Assembly (NCBI RefSeq): GCF_003594915.1
Contig: NZ_QZCS01000008.1
Coordinates: forward strand, 1 to 64,000
Reading direction: 5' to 3'
Source of the DNA: Enterobacter chuandaensis
Lineage (GTDB): Bacteria > Pseudomonadota > Gammaproteobacteria > Enterobacterales > Enterobacteriaceae
Length of the DNA stretch: 64,000 nt
The translations under genes were made by a program, and so were the position numbers. This document shows positions 39,501-47,703 of this stretch, piece after piece; the first letter of the stretch is position 1, and each line of letters starts with the position of its first letter. The notes under the pieces were generated by a model. That model saw only the letters and a list, made by a program, of their open reading frames with translations. It was not told the origin of the DNA and made no database searches.

Positions 39501-41153
39501 AACGGTACTGAGTTGGTACTGACGACAGTCTTCCAGAGCCCGACTGGCGTAAGAAGCGCGCCGTCTGCGGAGTGGAAAATCATCATTGATACCGAGGCGC
39601 CAACGGGCAGCGCGGTGGTCGATGACATGACCCAGGACTCCGGTTTCAGCGGCAGCGACTTCCTTACCAACAGCGGTAAAGCGGGCAGCCTGGTGAGCGG
39701 CCATCTCTCTGCACCGCTGGAAGCGGGCGATCGCGTGATGGTTTCCACCGACGGTGGGAAGACCTGGACAGAAGCCATGGTTGACGGTGACAAGTGGGCG
39801 TTTGTTGATGCGACAGGCCATAGCGCGGACTGGACTATCCAGACTCGCGTCGTCGATGCCGCCGGAAACTACACCGAATCCTCGCAGAAGGTGGTGCTCG
39901 ATCAGGTTGCGCCAGACGCGCCAACCGACGTGGTGCGCAGCGGTAATGACGTGACCGTCACGCTGCCGGGCAGCGGCGTTGTCGAGGGTGACACCGTGGT
40001 GCTGAAGAGCGGTGACATCACCGTCACGCACACCCTGACGGCGGCGGATATCGCTAACGGCAATGTCACCCTGACCATGCCAGCGGGTGGCTACACCGAT
40101 ATTCCGGTGGGCGCGGCGATAGTTGACGCGGCGGGCAACAGCTCCAGCTACCGCACCAGCGCGTTTACCAGTACCAACAACTTCGAGTCACCTGCGGAGT
40201 TCAGCGCGATTGATGCCGGTGAGTGGGTGCACGGGATGCGTTTCTCCCACACCACGAATACCGCTACGGAAGAGTATGCGTTCAATAATGAGATCGTGGG
40301 TCCGGCTGGAAGCACCGGCATTCTGTATTTGTACAGTAATTCGCCCGTCAACGGGATGGAAGGCAGCATATTTGTCGACTTCCAGTACGGTGCTCGCACC
40401 GTCAATTTTGATTTCAACCCGAGAGTTGCTGGCCCAACGACGGTCGTCACCTTCTACGACATCAACGGCAATGAGATTGGCTCTCAGACGGTGAATGCCT
40501 TTAACAACGGTCGTAACGTCCCCGTGTCGTTTACCAGCCCGGATGATACGTCGGTTTACCGGATGGAGATCCACCATCAAGAGCAGGCTGGCAGCTCCGG
40601 GTTCGGTTTCAGTATCGACAACCTGGTAGTAAGCGGGCCAGCGACAACCGTTACCCCTGGCGAATTCCTGGCGGATAACCAGGGCGATATCTGGTACGGC
40701 GATGCGGCGGACAACCTGTATCAGGTGGCTGACGTGGCAAACCTGTCCGATGCGGTAATTCAGGGCGGAGAAGGCACGGACACGCTGAAGCTGCTGGGGG
40801 CGGATCAGCACCTCGACCTGAGCGTGTTGACCAACAAAGTCCAGTCAATGGAAGTGTTCGACATTACCGGAACAGGCAACAACACCCTGACGCTGAGCGC
40901 GGGGGATGTGCTGGAAAACGCCACGCAGAACCTGTTCCACGACAACGACTTTAACCAAATGATGGTGAAAGGCGATGCGGGCGACACGGTCAACCTGAGC
41001 GATCTGCTGCCGAACGGCATGGACCCGGGTAACTGGACCGATGGCGGTACGGTGAATGTTGGAGGAGTGGAGTATCAGTCTTACCAGATGGACAGCCTGA
41101 ATACCGAGATCCTCGTTCAGATGGGAGTCACGGTCACGCTGCAGAACCATTAA
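36534..41153 (+). CDS. Giant Ig-repeat type I-secreted adhesin 1 (BapA-like)
   Basis: The 1,539-aa protein has no Sec signal. Residues about 1-115 look like the BapA/LapF-type prefix domain. They are followed by a Gly/Ala hydrophobic stretch (about 143-167, FSPALLALGALAGIGALVGL) and a Gly/Asn-rich hinge. Then come about ten Ig-like repeats of about 95-105 aa, eight with the core DD-G-x-G...TDDxTPTxxG...DxAGN. A jelly-roll-like module spans about 1215-1370, and a C-terminal export domain ends in VNLSDLLPNGMDPGNW...LVQMGVTV. It is expected to be exported by the adjacent type I system and to build biofilm. No RTX nonapeptides are seen. Repeats 3-8 are colinear with repeats 4-9 of adhesin 2. Confidence 0.88.
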   Translation: MNLKPVNIAVVDKETIVKADVLRSEKVGSAVKIKAIPNAKYILAEGENGVAPENITLKRVGKDLFVLLEGTDEDQPQLIIEGYFDNPGELVGKGEDGQWHEYIATDGDDDHKAAFLLDGESSAQALGAGAIAALDGLAVAGTAFSPALLALGALAGIGALVGLGAIIRHNRDDGGNNNGGDNGGAVAPVQTPVLTDVHDDVGTKTGAIPQNGVTDDATPTFSGTGTPGDIVEFWENNQKLGETRVNPDGSWSWTPETPLAQGDHSIVLIGKGPDGRTSAPSDSFDFTVDLDAPAKPIIGEVEDDVGAATGPIQNGGATDDTQPTFRGEGATPGDTVRLIVDDEVVGTAIVGEDGKWEVTPEQPLPEGSHTGTVIITDPAGNDSEPSDDFEFIVDLEAPAKPVIGDVEDDVGPVVGPIHDGDTTDDTQPVFSGDGGTPGDTVRLIIDDEVVGTAIVGDDGKWEVTPENPLPEGEHEAVVVIVDPVGNASEPSDPISFIVDTTPPERPTIETVFDDAGLKTGNLANGDITDDSTPDFTGTAEENSIVHIIVNGREVDSVTADATGKWTWTPSPALANGHYDVEVVAEDAAGLRSEPSESFSFDLVAGGIPTAPAITDVIDDVDAHLGTVQQGGITNDDRPTITGTGQNGTTVYLYDGTNPDPIGSAVVTGGTWTINFDTALAQGEHRFRAVAENAAGNRSPETGEWVIIIDSVPPGAATDVELWDDFGTPGVIADNDTTDDNTPTYRGKGEPGGTAIVDLGDGTTVRIPIDNNGDWSYTPAPALADGDYAWKVSIEDKAGNVGPATDPIHFTVDTSRNGISISHVEDDEGALQGNLASGSHTDDTTPTVVGRATPGAEVKVYLDGRLVDSVIADARTGEWRYTFNPALTADGTYQITASENTGTGDSAQTEPFELTLDTRVPAGSFDSVSDDVGLVQGDLANPAVTDDTTPTLHGTGVAGDVVFIYDGTTLIDSVTVGPGNTWNYTLPAQNNGTELVLTTVFQSPTGVRSAPSAEWKIIIDTEAPTGSAVVDDMTQDSGFSGSDFLTNSGKAGSLVSGHLSAPLEAGDRVMVSTDGGKTWTEAMVDGDKWAFVDATGHSADWTIQTRVVDAAGNYTESSQKVVLDQVAPDAPTDVVRSGNDVTVTLPGSGVVEGDTVVLKSGDITVTHTLTAADIANGNVTLTMPAGGYTDIPVGAAIVDAAGNSSSYRTSAFTSTNNFESPAEFSAIDAGEWVHGMRFSHTTNTATEEYAFNNEIVGPAGSTGILYLYSNSPVNGMEGSIFVDFQYGARTVNFDFNPRVAGPTTVVTFYDINGNEIGSQTVNAFNNGRNVPVSFTSPDDTSVYRMEIHHQEQAGSSGFGFSIDNLVVSGPATTVTPGEFLADNQGDIWYGDAADNLYQVADVANLSDAVIQGGEGTDTLKLLGADQHLDLSVLTNKVQSMEVFDITGTGNNTLTLSAGDVLENATQNLFHDNDFNQMMVKGDAGDTVNLSDLLPNGMDPGNWTDGGTVNVGGVEYQSYQMDSLNTEILVQMGVTVTLQNH
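37740..39585 (+). repeat. Six-module Ig cassette, copy in adhesin 1
   Basis: This block runs from IGDVEDD to the end of the GSFDSVSDDVG module. It matches 42251-44096 in adhesin 2 in module order, with exactly the same length between equivalent anchor codons (1,845 bp), so no net indel. Confidence 0.8.
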
Positions 41154-41168
41154 TTGATGCCAGGAAAG

Positions 41169-41203
41169 GGAGGTTCCCTCATTGGGACCTCCGGAACGTT
41201 TTT
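41169..41203 (+). terminator. Terminator-like hairpin between the two adhesins
   Basis: GGAGGTTCCC pairs with GGGACCTCC around a 5-nt loop; GTTTTT follows 7 bases later. It would partly uncouple adhesin 2 from adhesin 1 or give it a lower transcript level. Confidence 0.65.
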
Positions 41204-41239
41204 GACCAGAACATAAACAGAATTTATTTGGAAAATAGT

Positions 41240-44200
41240 ATGAAAAAGACCATCTCTTCTAACAACAATACCGAACCAAATATCGGCGCTATGGCAATGC
41301 TGCCGCCACTGCCTACAGATATTTTATTATGGAACGATTTTCAGTTCCCACGTGAAATTCATAACGGGGACCTGAGCGAAGATAATACCCCCACTCTCAG
41401 CGGTAAGGGTGAGCCGGGCATGACTGCGGTGATCGACCTCGGTGGCGGTCAGAGCGTTCGCGTACCGGTTGATTCAACCGGTAGCTGGAGCTGGACGCCT
41501 GCGCCTGCGCTGGCGGACGGAACCTACACCTGGTCTGTCGCGCTGGAAGATGCGGCGGGCAACCGCGGGGAATCCACTACGCCAATCACCTTCATCGTTG
41601 ATACGTTAGGGAATGCGGTGTCCATCAGCCACGCCGAAGATAATACCGGCACGCTGACCAACCCGCTGGCAAGCGGTAGCAGCACCGATGATGTGAACCC
41701 GGTTATCGTGGGTACGGCGACGCCGGGCTCTCTGGTGACGCTGTATGTGAATGGCGAGGCCGTGGGCTCGAAGATTGCCGACCCGGTAACGGGTGAATGG
41801 GACATCGAGATCAACCCGGCGCTGGAATCCGGTAAAACCTACGAAATCACCGCGGGTGAGTACAGCGGTCCTGGAGAAATCCCGCCGCCGACACGTCCGT
41901 TCCTGCTGACCATTGATACCGTTGTCCCGACGGGAACGTTCGATCGCGTGTCGGATGATGTTGGCCGCTATCAGGGCGATCTGCCTAACCCGGCGGTCAC
42001 AGATGACACCACGCCAACCCTGCACGGTACCGGCCGTTCCGGGGATATCGTGTTCATTCGCAACGGGAATGACATCATCGATTCGACCACCGTACGTGCT
42101 GACGGCAGCTGGGAATATACCCTGCCTGAGCAGACAAACGGCACCGCGCTGGACGTCAGCGTCGTATTCCGCGGCCCGACCGGTGTGGAAAGCGCACCGA
42201 CCGCGCCGTGGAAGCTGGTGATTGATACCGAAGCACCGAACAAACCGATCATTGGTGACGTTGAAGACGACCAGGGTCCGGTTGTCGGGCCTATCCACAA
42301 CGGTGATGTCACTGACGATACGCAGCCGGTATTCAGCGGCGAAGGCGCTGTGCCTGGCGAAACGGTTGAACTGATTATCGACGACGAAGTCGTGGGCACC
42401 GCGATTGTGGGCGACGACGGCAAATGGGAAGTCACCCCGGAAAACCCGCTGCCGGAAGGCGAGCATGAAGCCGTGGTGGTGATTGTCGATCCTGCGGGTA
42501 ACGCCAGCGAGCCGTCCGATCCTATCGGCTTTATCGTGGATACCCAGCCGCCGGCAAAACCGACGATCGATACCGTGTTCGATGACGCAGGTCAGCAGAC
42601 CGGCAATATCGCTAACGGCGGCATTACGGATGACAGCACCCCGGACTTCACCGGTACCGCCGAGAAGAACAGCCTGGTGTTTATCATCGTGAATGGCCGT
42701 ACGGTTGACTCGGTGACGGCTGACAGCACCGGCACCTGGACCTGGACACCGCCGCTGGGCCTGGCAAACGGTCATTACGACGTGTCCGTCGTGGCGCAGG
42801 ATAAAGCGGGTCTGCGTTCTGAACCGTCTGACACCTTCTCGTTCGATCTGCTGGCGGGCGGCATTCCGACGGCACCGGCTATCACCGACGTAATCGACGA
42901 CGTTGAGTCGCATGTCGGGACGGTACAAAACGGCGGCATCACCAACGACGATCGCCCGACCATTACCGGGACCGCGCAGGATGGTACGACCGTCTATCTG
43001 TACGATGGCACCAACCCGAACCCGATCGGCAGCGCCATGGTAACGGGCGGCCGCTGGACGATTAATTTTGACACCGCGCTGTCGCAGGGCGAGCACCGTT
43101 TCCGCGCCGTCGCGGAAGATGTCACGGGTAACCGCAGCCCGGAAACCGGCGAATGGGTCATTATTGTGGACTCCGTAGATCCGCTGGCCGCGACCGACAT
43201 TGAGCTGTGGGACGACTTCGGCACGCCAGGCCTCATCGCCAACGACGACACCACCGATGACAACACCCCAACCTACCGCGGTAAGGGTGAGCCTGGTGGT
43301 ACCGCGATTATCGATCTGGGTAACGGCACCACCGTGCGCGTACCGGTAGACGATAAAGGTAACTGGAGCTACACCCCGGCCCCGGCGCTGGCGGATGGTG
43401 ACTACACCTGGAAAGTCTCTATCGAGGATAAAGCGGGTAACGTCGGTCCGGCTTCAGATCCGATCCACTTTATCGTGGACACCAGCCGTAATGGCGTCTC
43501 CATCAGCCACGTTGTGGACGATCAGGGCGACATCGTGGGTAACCTGGGCAACGGTAGCCACACCGACGACACGACCCCAACGGTTGTGGGCCGCGCAACG
43601 GCCGGCGCGCTGGTGAAGGTGTATGTTGACGGCAAATACATGGATAGCGTGCGTGCAGACGCCGTGACCGGCGAATGGCAGTACACCATCAGCCCGGCGC
43701 TGTCTGTGGATGCCACCTATAAGATCACCGCGAGTGAAGACGCCGGTGCGGGTGAGAGTGCGCAAACCGCGCCGTTCGAACTGACGCTGGATACTCGCGT
43801 ACCAACCGGTTCCCTGGACCGCGTGGCGGATGACGTGGGCCTGGTTCAGGGTGACCTGGCGAACCCGGCTGTGACCGATGACACCACGCCGACGCTGCAC
43901 GGTACCGGTGTGGCGGGCGACGTCGTGTTCATTTACGACGGTACCCGACTGATCGACTCCGTCACCGTTGGACCAGCGAATACCTGGAACTTTACGTTGC
44001 CACAGCAGAACAACGGAACCGAGCTGTCTCTGACGGCGGTATTCCAGAGCCCAACCGGCGTGAAGAGTGCGCCAACGGCCCCGTGGAATATCTCCATTGA
44101 TACTCAGGCGCCGGATGCACCGACCATCAAGGGCATGTATGACGACGCGGGCAACCTGATCGCCGACGGCAGCCGTTCACGCGATGCAACGCCTGAACTG

Positions 44201-46546
44201 CGTGGTACCGCTGAGAAAAATAGCCTGGTGAAAATCTACGTTCCGGGCAGCAACGTGCCGATTGATTCCGTATATGCCGATGAGAATGGTAACTGGAAAT
44301 GGACCTCTCCAGCCCTGTCCGATGCGCAGCATGACTTCTATGTGAGGGCGCAGGACAAGGCGGGTAACGTGTCGGGTGAATCCAACCATTATGGTCTGGA
44401 AGTCGATACCAAAGCGACCACGCCGGTGATTCTGGGCGCGTACGATGACGTGGAAGGCGGCATCTATAAAGCCCTGGTGCCGAACGGTGGGCTGACCAAC
44501 GATGCGAATATGGAACTGCGCGGGACGGCAGAAGCGAACAGCATCGTGTACATCTACAACGCGTATAACAACGCGGTGATTGATACGGTGAAAGCCGATG
44601 GAAACGGCAACTGGAGCTGGGAGCGTGCTGTCGCAAACACGGCTGCAGGCCGTCCGCACATGTTCTACACCATCGCGAAGGATGACCTGGGCAACGTGTC
44701 CGAAAAATCGGCGACCTACTCACTCAACGTAGACACGGTCAACGCTGCGCCGGTGATCACCGGTGCCTATGACAATGTTCAGGGCGGGGTATACAACGGT
44801 CTGGTTGGTAACGGCGGTGTCACCAACGATCGCACGCCGGAGCTGAAAGGTACAGCAGAGCCTGGTAGTGTGGTTTACATTGTGGTGGATAACTACGGTA
44901 CGGTTGCGGGCTCCGTTACTACGGGCGCAGATGGCCAATGGTCATTCCCGATTACCACGAACTACAACCAGACGTACAACTTCCATGCATATTCTGTTGA
45001 CGCAGCAGGGAACCGTTCCGCGAACTCGTCGGGCTTTGCGCTGACGGTCGACACCGTCAATAACGCACCGACAATCACCGGTTCGTTCGACGATGTCCAG
45101 GGTGGCGTTTATAACGGCCTGGTAGGTAACGGCGGCGTCACAAACGACCGTACGCTGGATCTGCGCGGCACGGCGGAAGCGGGCAGCGTGGTGTATATCA
45201 TCAACCCGGCAAACGGTGCTGTGCATGGTTCGACCACGGCGGGTGCGAATGGGCAATGGTCCTTCCCACTCACCACGAACTACAACATGACGTATAACTT
45301 CCAGGCTTATTCTATCGATCCGGCTGGCAACCGTTCGGCGAATTCAACAAACTTCGCGATTACGGTGGATACGGTTAACGCCGCGCCAGCGATCACCAGC
45401 GTGATAGATAACGCAGGGGCAGAAACAGGCAATGTTGCCAACCTGGGGCGGACGGATGACAGTACGCCAACGTTGAATGGTACGGCAGAGGCAGGTAGCA
45501 CGGTTTATATCGCGGTGAATGGAACCACGTATAGCACTGTTGCCACCAACGGTAACTGGAGTTTTACGCCGCCAGCGCTGCCACTGGGCAACCATACCTT
45601 CAGCGTATTCTCTGTTGACCAGGCGGGTAACAGGAGTGCGGGTGTTTCGCGAAGCCTGACAATCGTTTCGCCTGTCACCAGTGGTAAAGAAGACTTCAAC
45701 GCGCTGGCGAATATGTCCCTTACGATTGGTAAACCGACCGATTCAGGCTTTACGTTATTGTCAGGAGATGCCCGCGTATCGACCACGGCAAACGGTGGTT
45801 ATTACAGTAACCCGTTCCTGTATATCGCTCAGGGAAGCGCAGGAACAACCTTTACCGTGGGTGAAACAGATCGCATTAACTTCCAGTTAATGGGATGGGG
45901 TGGATACGGGAGCGGCACAACAACCTCAGCAGCTTACGTGAAGTTTTATAATGCTGCGGGAAAAGAGATTGGCTCACTGAGCGGGCGTGGAACGAGTGGT
46001 ACGGACTACGTGAACTTTAATTTCCAGGCACCAGCCGGTGAAACGATCGCTAAAATTCACATTTACAGCAATGACCAGAGTGGTCTGGGGCTGGACAATA
46101 TTTCATGGGGAACACAGGCTGCCAGCCGTTCCGCAGGCCGCTCTATGTCCATGATGATGAATGCTGAAGAGCAGCATGACGATAACGCCAGTGTTGTCAG
46201 CACGCTGAACGATCGTGAGATTAACCTGGATAACCTCCAGCACAAGACCATTGATCTGACCAACAGCAAGCAGGACAAGCTGAATATCAGCCTGAACGAT
46301 GTGCTGACCCACGCAGAGAAGGATATGTTTATCGCCGATGGCAATAAACAGCTGATGGTTCAGGGGAACAAAGGTGATGTGGTGAACCTGAGCGACCTGC
46401 TGCCTGATAACAGCGATCCGGGTAACTGGACCAATGCCGGTAACGTCAAGGTGTCTGGTGTCGAGTACCAGATATACCAGGTCGAAAACCTGGATGTGGA
46501 ACTGCTGGTGCAAACCGGTGTGACCGTCAACGTGAATAATCACTAA
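41240..46546 (+). CDS. Giant Ig-repeat type I-secreted adhesin 2
   Basis: The start is ATG 41240 after GGAA (an in-frame TTG lies 12 bp upstream), giving 1,768 aa. It has no Sec signal and, unlike adhesin 1, no BapA prefix domain or hydrophobic stretch: about 25 residues lead straight into the repeats. There are about fourteen Ig-like repeats, and repeats 12 and 13 are close tandem copies (GGVYNGLVGNGGVTND). A lectin-like beta module follows (about 1480-1630), then the C-terminal export domain (VNLSDLLPDNSDPGNW...LVQTGVTV), near-identical in pattern to adhesin 1. It probably uses the same transporter; the missing prefix suggests release or a different surface tether. Confidence 0.86.
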   Translation: MKKTISSNNNTEPNIGAMAMLPPLPTDILLWNDFQFPREIHNGDLSEDNTPTLSGKGEPGMTAVIDLGGGQSVRVPVDSTGSWSWTPAPALADGTYTWSVALEDAAGNRGESTTPITFIVDTLGNAVSISHAEDNTGTLTNPLASGSSTDDVNPVIVGTATPGSLVTLYVNGEAVGSKIADPVTGEWDIEINPALESGKTYEITAGEYSGPGEIPPPTRPFLLTIDTVVPTGTFDRVSDDVGRYQGDLPNPAVTDDTTPTLHGTGRSGDIVFIRNGNDIIDSTTVRADGSWEYTLPEQTNGTALDVSVVFRGPTGVESAPTAPWKLVIDTEAPNKPIIGDVEDDQGPVVGPIHNGDVTDDTQPVFSGEGAVPGETVELIIDDEVVGTAIVGDDGKWEVTPENPLPEGEHEAVVVIVDPAGNASEPSDPIGFIVDTQPPAKPTIDTVFDDAGQQTGNIANGGITDDSTPDFTGTAEKNSLVFIIVNGRTVDSVTADSTGTWTWTPPLGLANGHYDVSVVAQDKAGLRSEPSDTFSFDLLAGGIPTAPAITDVIDDVESHVGTVQNGGITNDDRPTITGTAQDGTTVYLYDGTNPNPIGSAMVTGGRWTINFDTALSQGEHRFRAVAEDVTGNRSPETGEWVIIVDSVDPLAATDIELWDDFGTPGLIANDDTTDDNTPTYRGKGEPGGTAIIDLGNGTTVRVPVDDKGNWSYTPAPALADGDYTWKVSIEDKAGNVGPASDPIHFIVDTSRNGVSISHVVDDQGDIVGNLGNGSHTDDTTPTVVGRATAGALVKVYVDGKYMDSVRADAVTGEWQYTISPALSVDATYKITASEDAGAGESAQTAPFELTLDTRVPTGSLDRVADDVGLVQGDLANPAVTDDTTPTLHGTGVAGDVVFIYDGTRLIDSVTVGPANTWNFTLPQQNNGTELSLTAVFQSPTGVKSAPTAPWNISIDTQAPDAPTIKGMYDDAGNLIADGSRSRDATPELRGTAEKNSLVKIYVPGSNVPIDSVYADENGNWKWTSPALSDAQHDFYVRAQDKAGNVSGESNHYGLEVDTKATTPVILGAYDDVEGGIYKALVPNGGLTNDANMELRGTAEANSIVYIYNAYNNAVIDTVKADGNGNWSWERAVANTAAGRPHMFYTIAKDDLGNVSEKSATYSLNVDTVNAAPVITGAYDNVQGGVYNGLVGNGGVTNDRTPELKGTAEPGSVVYIVVDNYGTVAGSVTTGADGQWSFPITTNYNQTYNFHAYSVDAAGNRSANSSGFALTVDTVNNAPTITGSFDDVQGGVYNGLVGNGGVTNDRTLDLRGTAEAGSVVYIINPANGAVHGSTTAGANGQWSFPLTTNYNMTYNFQAYSIDPAGNRSANSTNFAITVDTVNAAPAITSVIDNAGAETGNVANLGRTDDSTPTLNGTAEAGSTVYIAVNGTTYSTVATNGNWSFTPPALPLGNHTFSVFSVDQAGNRSAGVSRSLTIVSPVTSGKEDFNALANMSLTIGKPTDSGFTLLSGDARVSTTANGGYYSNPFLYIAQGSAGTTFTVGETDRINFQLMGWGGYGSGTTTSAAYVKFYNAAGKEIGSLSGRGTSGTDYVNFNFQAPAGETIAKIHIYSNDQSGLGLDNISWGTQAASRSAGRSMSMMMNAEEQHDDNASVVSTLNDREINLDNLQHKTIDLTNSKQDKLNISLNDVLTHAEKDMFIADGNKQLMVQGNKGDVVNLSDLLPDNSDPGNWTNAGNVKVSGVEYQIYQVENLDVELLVQTGVTVNVNNH
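42251..44096 (+). repeat. Six-module Ig cassette, copy in adhesin 2
   Basis: This is the partner of 37740-39585 in adhesin 1, with the same module order (IGDVEDD, TVFDDAG, ITDVIDDV, ELWDDFG, ISHVxDD, DxVxDDVG) and the same 1,845-bp length. A more diverged copy of the last three modules also opens adhesin 2 (about 41310-42235). Confidence 0.8.
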
Positions 46547-46558
46547 CTTAAACTTTTC

Positions 46559-46585
46559 CAGGCCTCCTTTCGGGGAGGCCTCTGG
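46559..46585 (+). promoter_or_regulatory. Hairpin abutting the OmpA-family gene ribosome-binding site
   Basis: CCAGGCCTCC pairs with GGAGGCCTCTGG. The 3' arm runs into GGAGGA, the ribosome-binding site of the next gene, and no T-run follows. It may act as an mRNA stabiliser or hold back translation, not as a terminator. Confidence 0.5.
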
Positions 46586-46592
46586 AGGATTT

Positions 46593-47501
46593 ATGACTTT
46601 TTTCAAGACCTCTTTATTCGCGGCGCTGTTTACCTCATCCGCATTTATTCTTCATCCGGCGCTGGCGGCGGAGAATTTTGGCAAGACCTATCAGCCCGTT
46701 GCGCCCGTCAGCCAGACGCAAACGCAGGTGGTTTACTACCGTGACGCCAGCAATACGGCGGGCGGTGCGGCGCATATTTATGTCGACAATGAATTCCATG
46801 ACGCGCTGTTACCTGGCGGCTTTACGACATTCTGTCTGGCTCCGGGTAAGCATAATCTGGGTGCGTATCAGAATGATGCGCCGCAGTACCATGGCAAAGA
46901 GCAGGGCTATAACGTTGAGATGAGCGGAGGGCAAACCTACTTTGTGCGCGTCAGCTCCACGATGAATGCGGTGCCGGAAGCCCGTACGCGCGAGCAGGCG
47001 GAGAAGGATCTCGCGGGTCTGCGCGAGCAGATCCACGTGCTGTCCCGCGCGTCCAGCGTCGAGGCCTGTAACTATCTGCCTGCACCCCGGTACAAAGATT
47101 ACACCCTCTCTGGTGACGTGATGTTCCGTTTTGGTCAGGGCAGCGCGAAAGGCGTTTCTGCTCAGGGTCATCAGGCCGTTAAGGATCTGGTGGCGACGAT
47201 CAAACGTGAAAACGTTGAGCTGAAGCAGATCCAGGTGATCGGCCACACGGACGCCATCGGCAGCGATCGCGGCAACTACGCCCTTGGCCTGAAGCGCGCG
47301 CAGACCGTGCGTACTATGCTGGCGGAGAACGGCCTTCCGGCTCGCCTGATGAGTGCGACCAGCGTGGGCAGCAAGGAGCCTGTCGTGAACAACTGCGCGG
47401 CATCCGATAAAAAAACGCTGATCGCCTGTAATGCCCCTAACCGTCGTGTTGTGGTGCGCGTGAGCGGCGATCGCGACATGAGTGCTTCTGCACAAAAATA
47501 A
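46593..47501 (+). CDS. OmpA-family periplasmic/outer-membrane protein
   Basis: The 302 aa begin with a signal peptide (cleavage after HPALAA, about residue 26). A beta-rich N-terminal domain (about 30-130) lacks a full OmpA barrel, and there is a short coiled segment (TREQAEKDLAGLREQI). A C-terminal OmpA peptidoglycan-binding domain (about 180-290) has the motif GHTDAIGSDRGNYALGLKRAQTV and NRRVVVRV. It has no lipobox. Being between adhesin 2 and the type I system, it probably anchors the export or surface complex to peptidoglycan; OmpA-like genes beside Bap-type adhesins are known in other genera. Confidence 0.88.
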   Translation: MTFFKTSLFAALFTSSAFILHPALAAENFGKTYQPVAPVSQTQTQVVYYRDASNTAGGAAHIYVDNEFHDALLPGGFTTFCLAPGKHNLGAYQNDAPQYHGKEQGYNVEMSGGQTYFVRVSSTMNAVPEARTREQAEKDLAGLREQIHVLSRASSVEACNYLPAPRYKDYTLSGDVMFRFGQGSAKGVSAQGHQAVKDLVATIKRENVELKQIQVIGHTDAIGSDRGNYALGLKRAQTVRTMLAENGLPARLMSATSVGSKEPVVNNCAASDKKTLIACNAPNRRVVVRVSGDRDMSASAQK

Positions 47502-47513
47502 TGTATCAACGCT

Positions 47514-47540
47514 GCCTTCCCGCCACGGGAAGGCCCTTTT
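47514..47540 (+). terminator. Terminator after the OmpA-family gene
   Basis: GCCTTCCCG-CCA-CGGGAAGGC is a perfect 9-bp stem followed by CCTTTT. It closes the adhesin transcript before the secretion operon promoter. Confidence 0.8.
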
Positions 47541-47585
47541 CCCCCGCTCAGAACCTCTTTCGTGCCAAAAAATAAGCACTTCCAT

Positions 47586-47599
47586 TGAGACAGGTCTCA
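47586..47599. promoter_or_regulatory. Island operator site 3, upstream of the secretion operon
   Basis: TGAGAC-AG-GTCTCA is a perfect 6-bp inverted repeat with 2-nt centre, 105 bp before the transporter start. A further half site AAGAC follows at about 47607. Confidence 0.7.
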
Positions 47600-47703
47600 T
47601 TAAGGCAAGACCATTCCGCGTGACAGAATATTCCTAATTCACTCAGAAAGTTAACTTATCTTTTTGATTTATTTGATTTTTTATAACCTGGAATACACGA
47701 AAT

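Noticed and set aside
37740..44096. Repeats in the adhesin genes as a CRISPR-like or satellite array
   Set aside because: The periodicity is about 300 bp, in frame, and codes for Ig-like modules; there are no short identical repeats with unique spacers.
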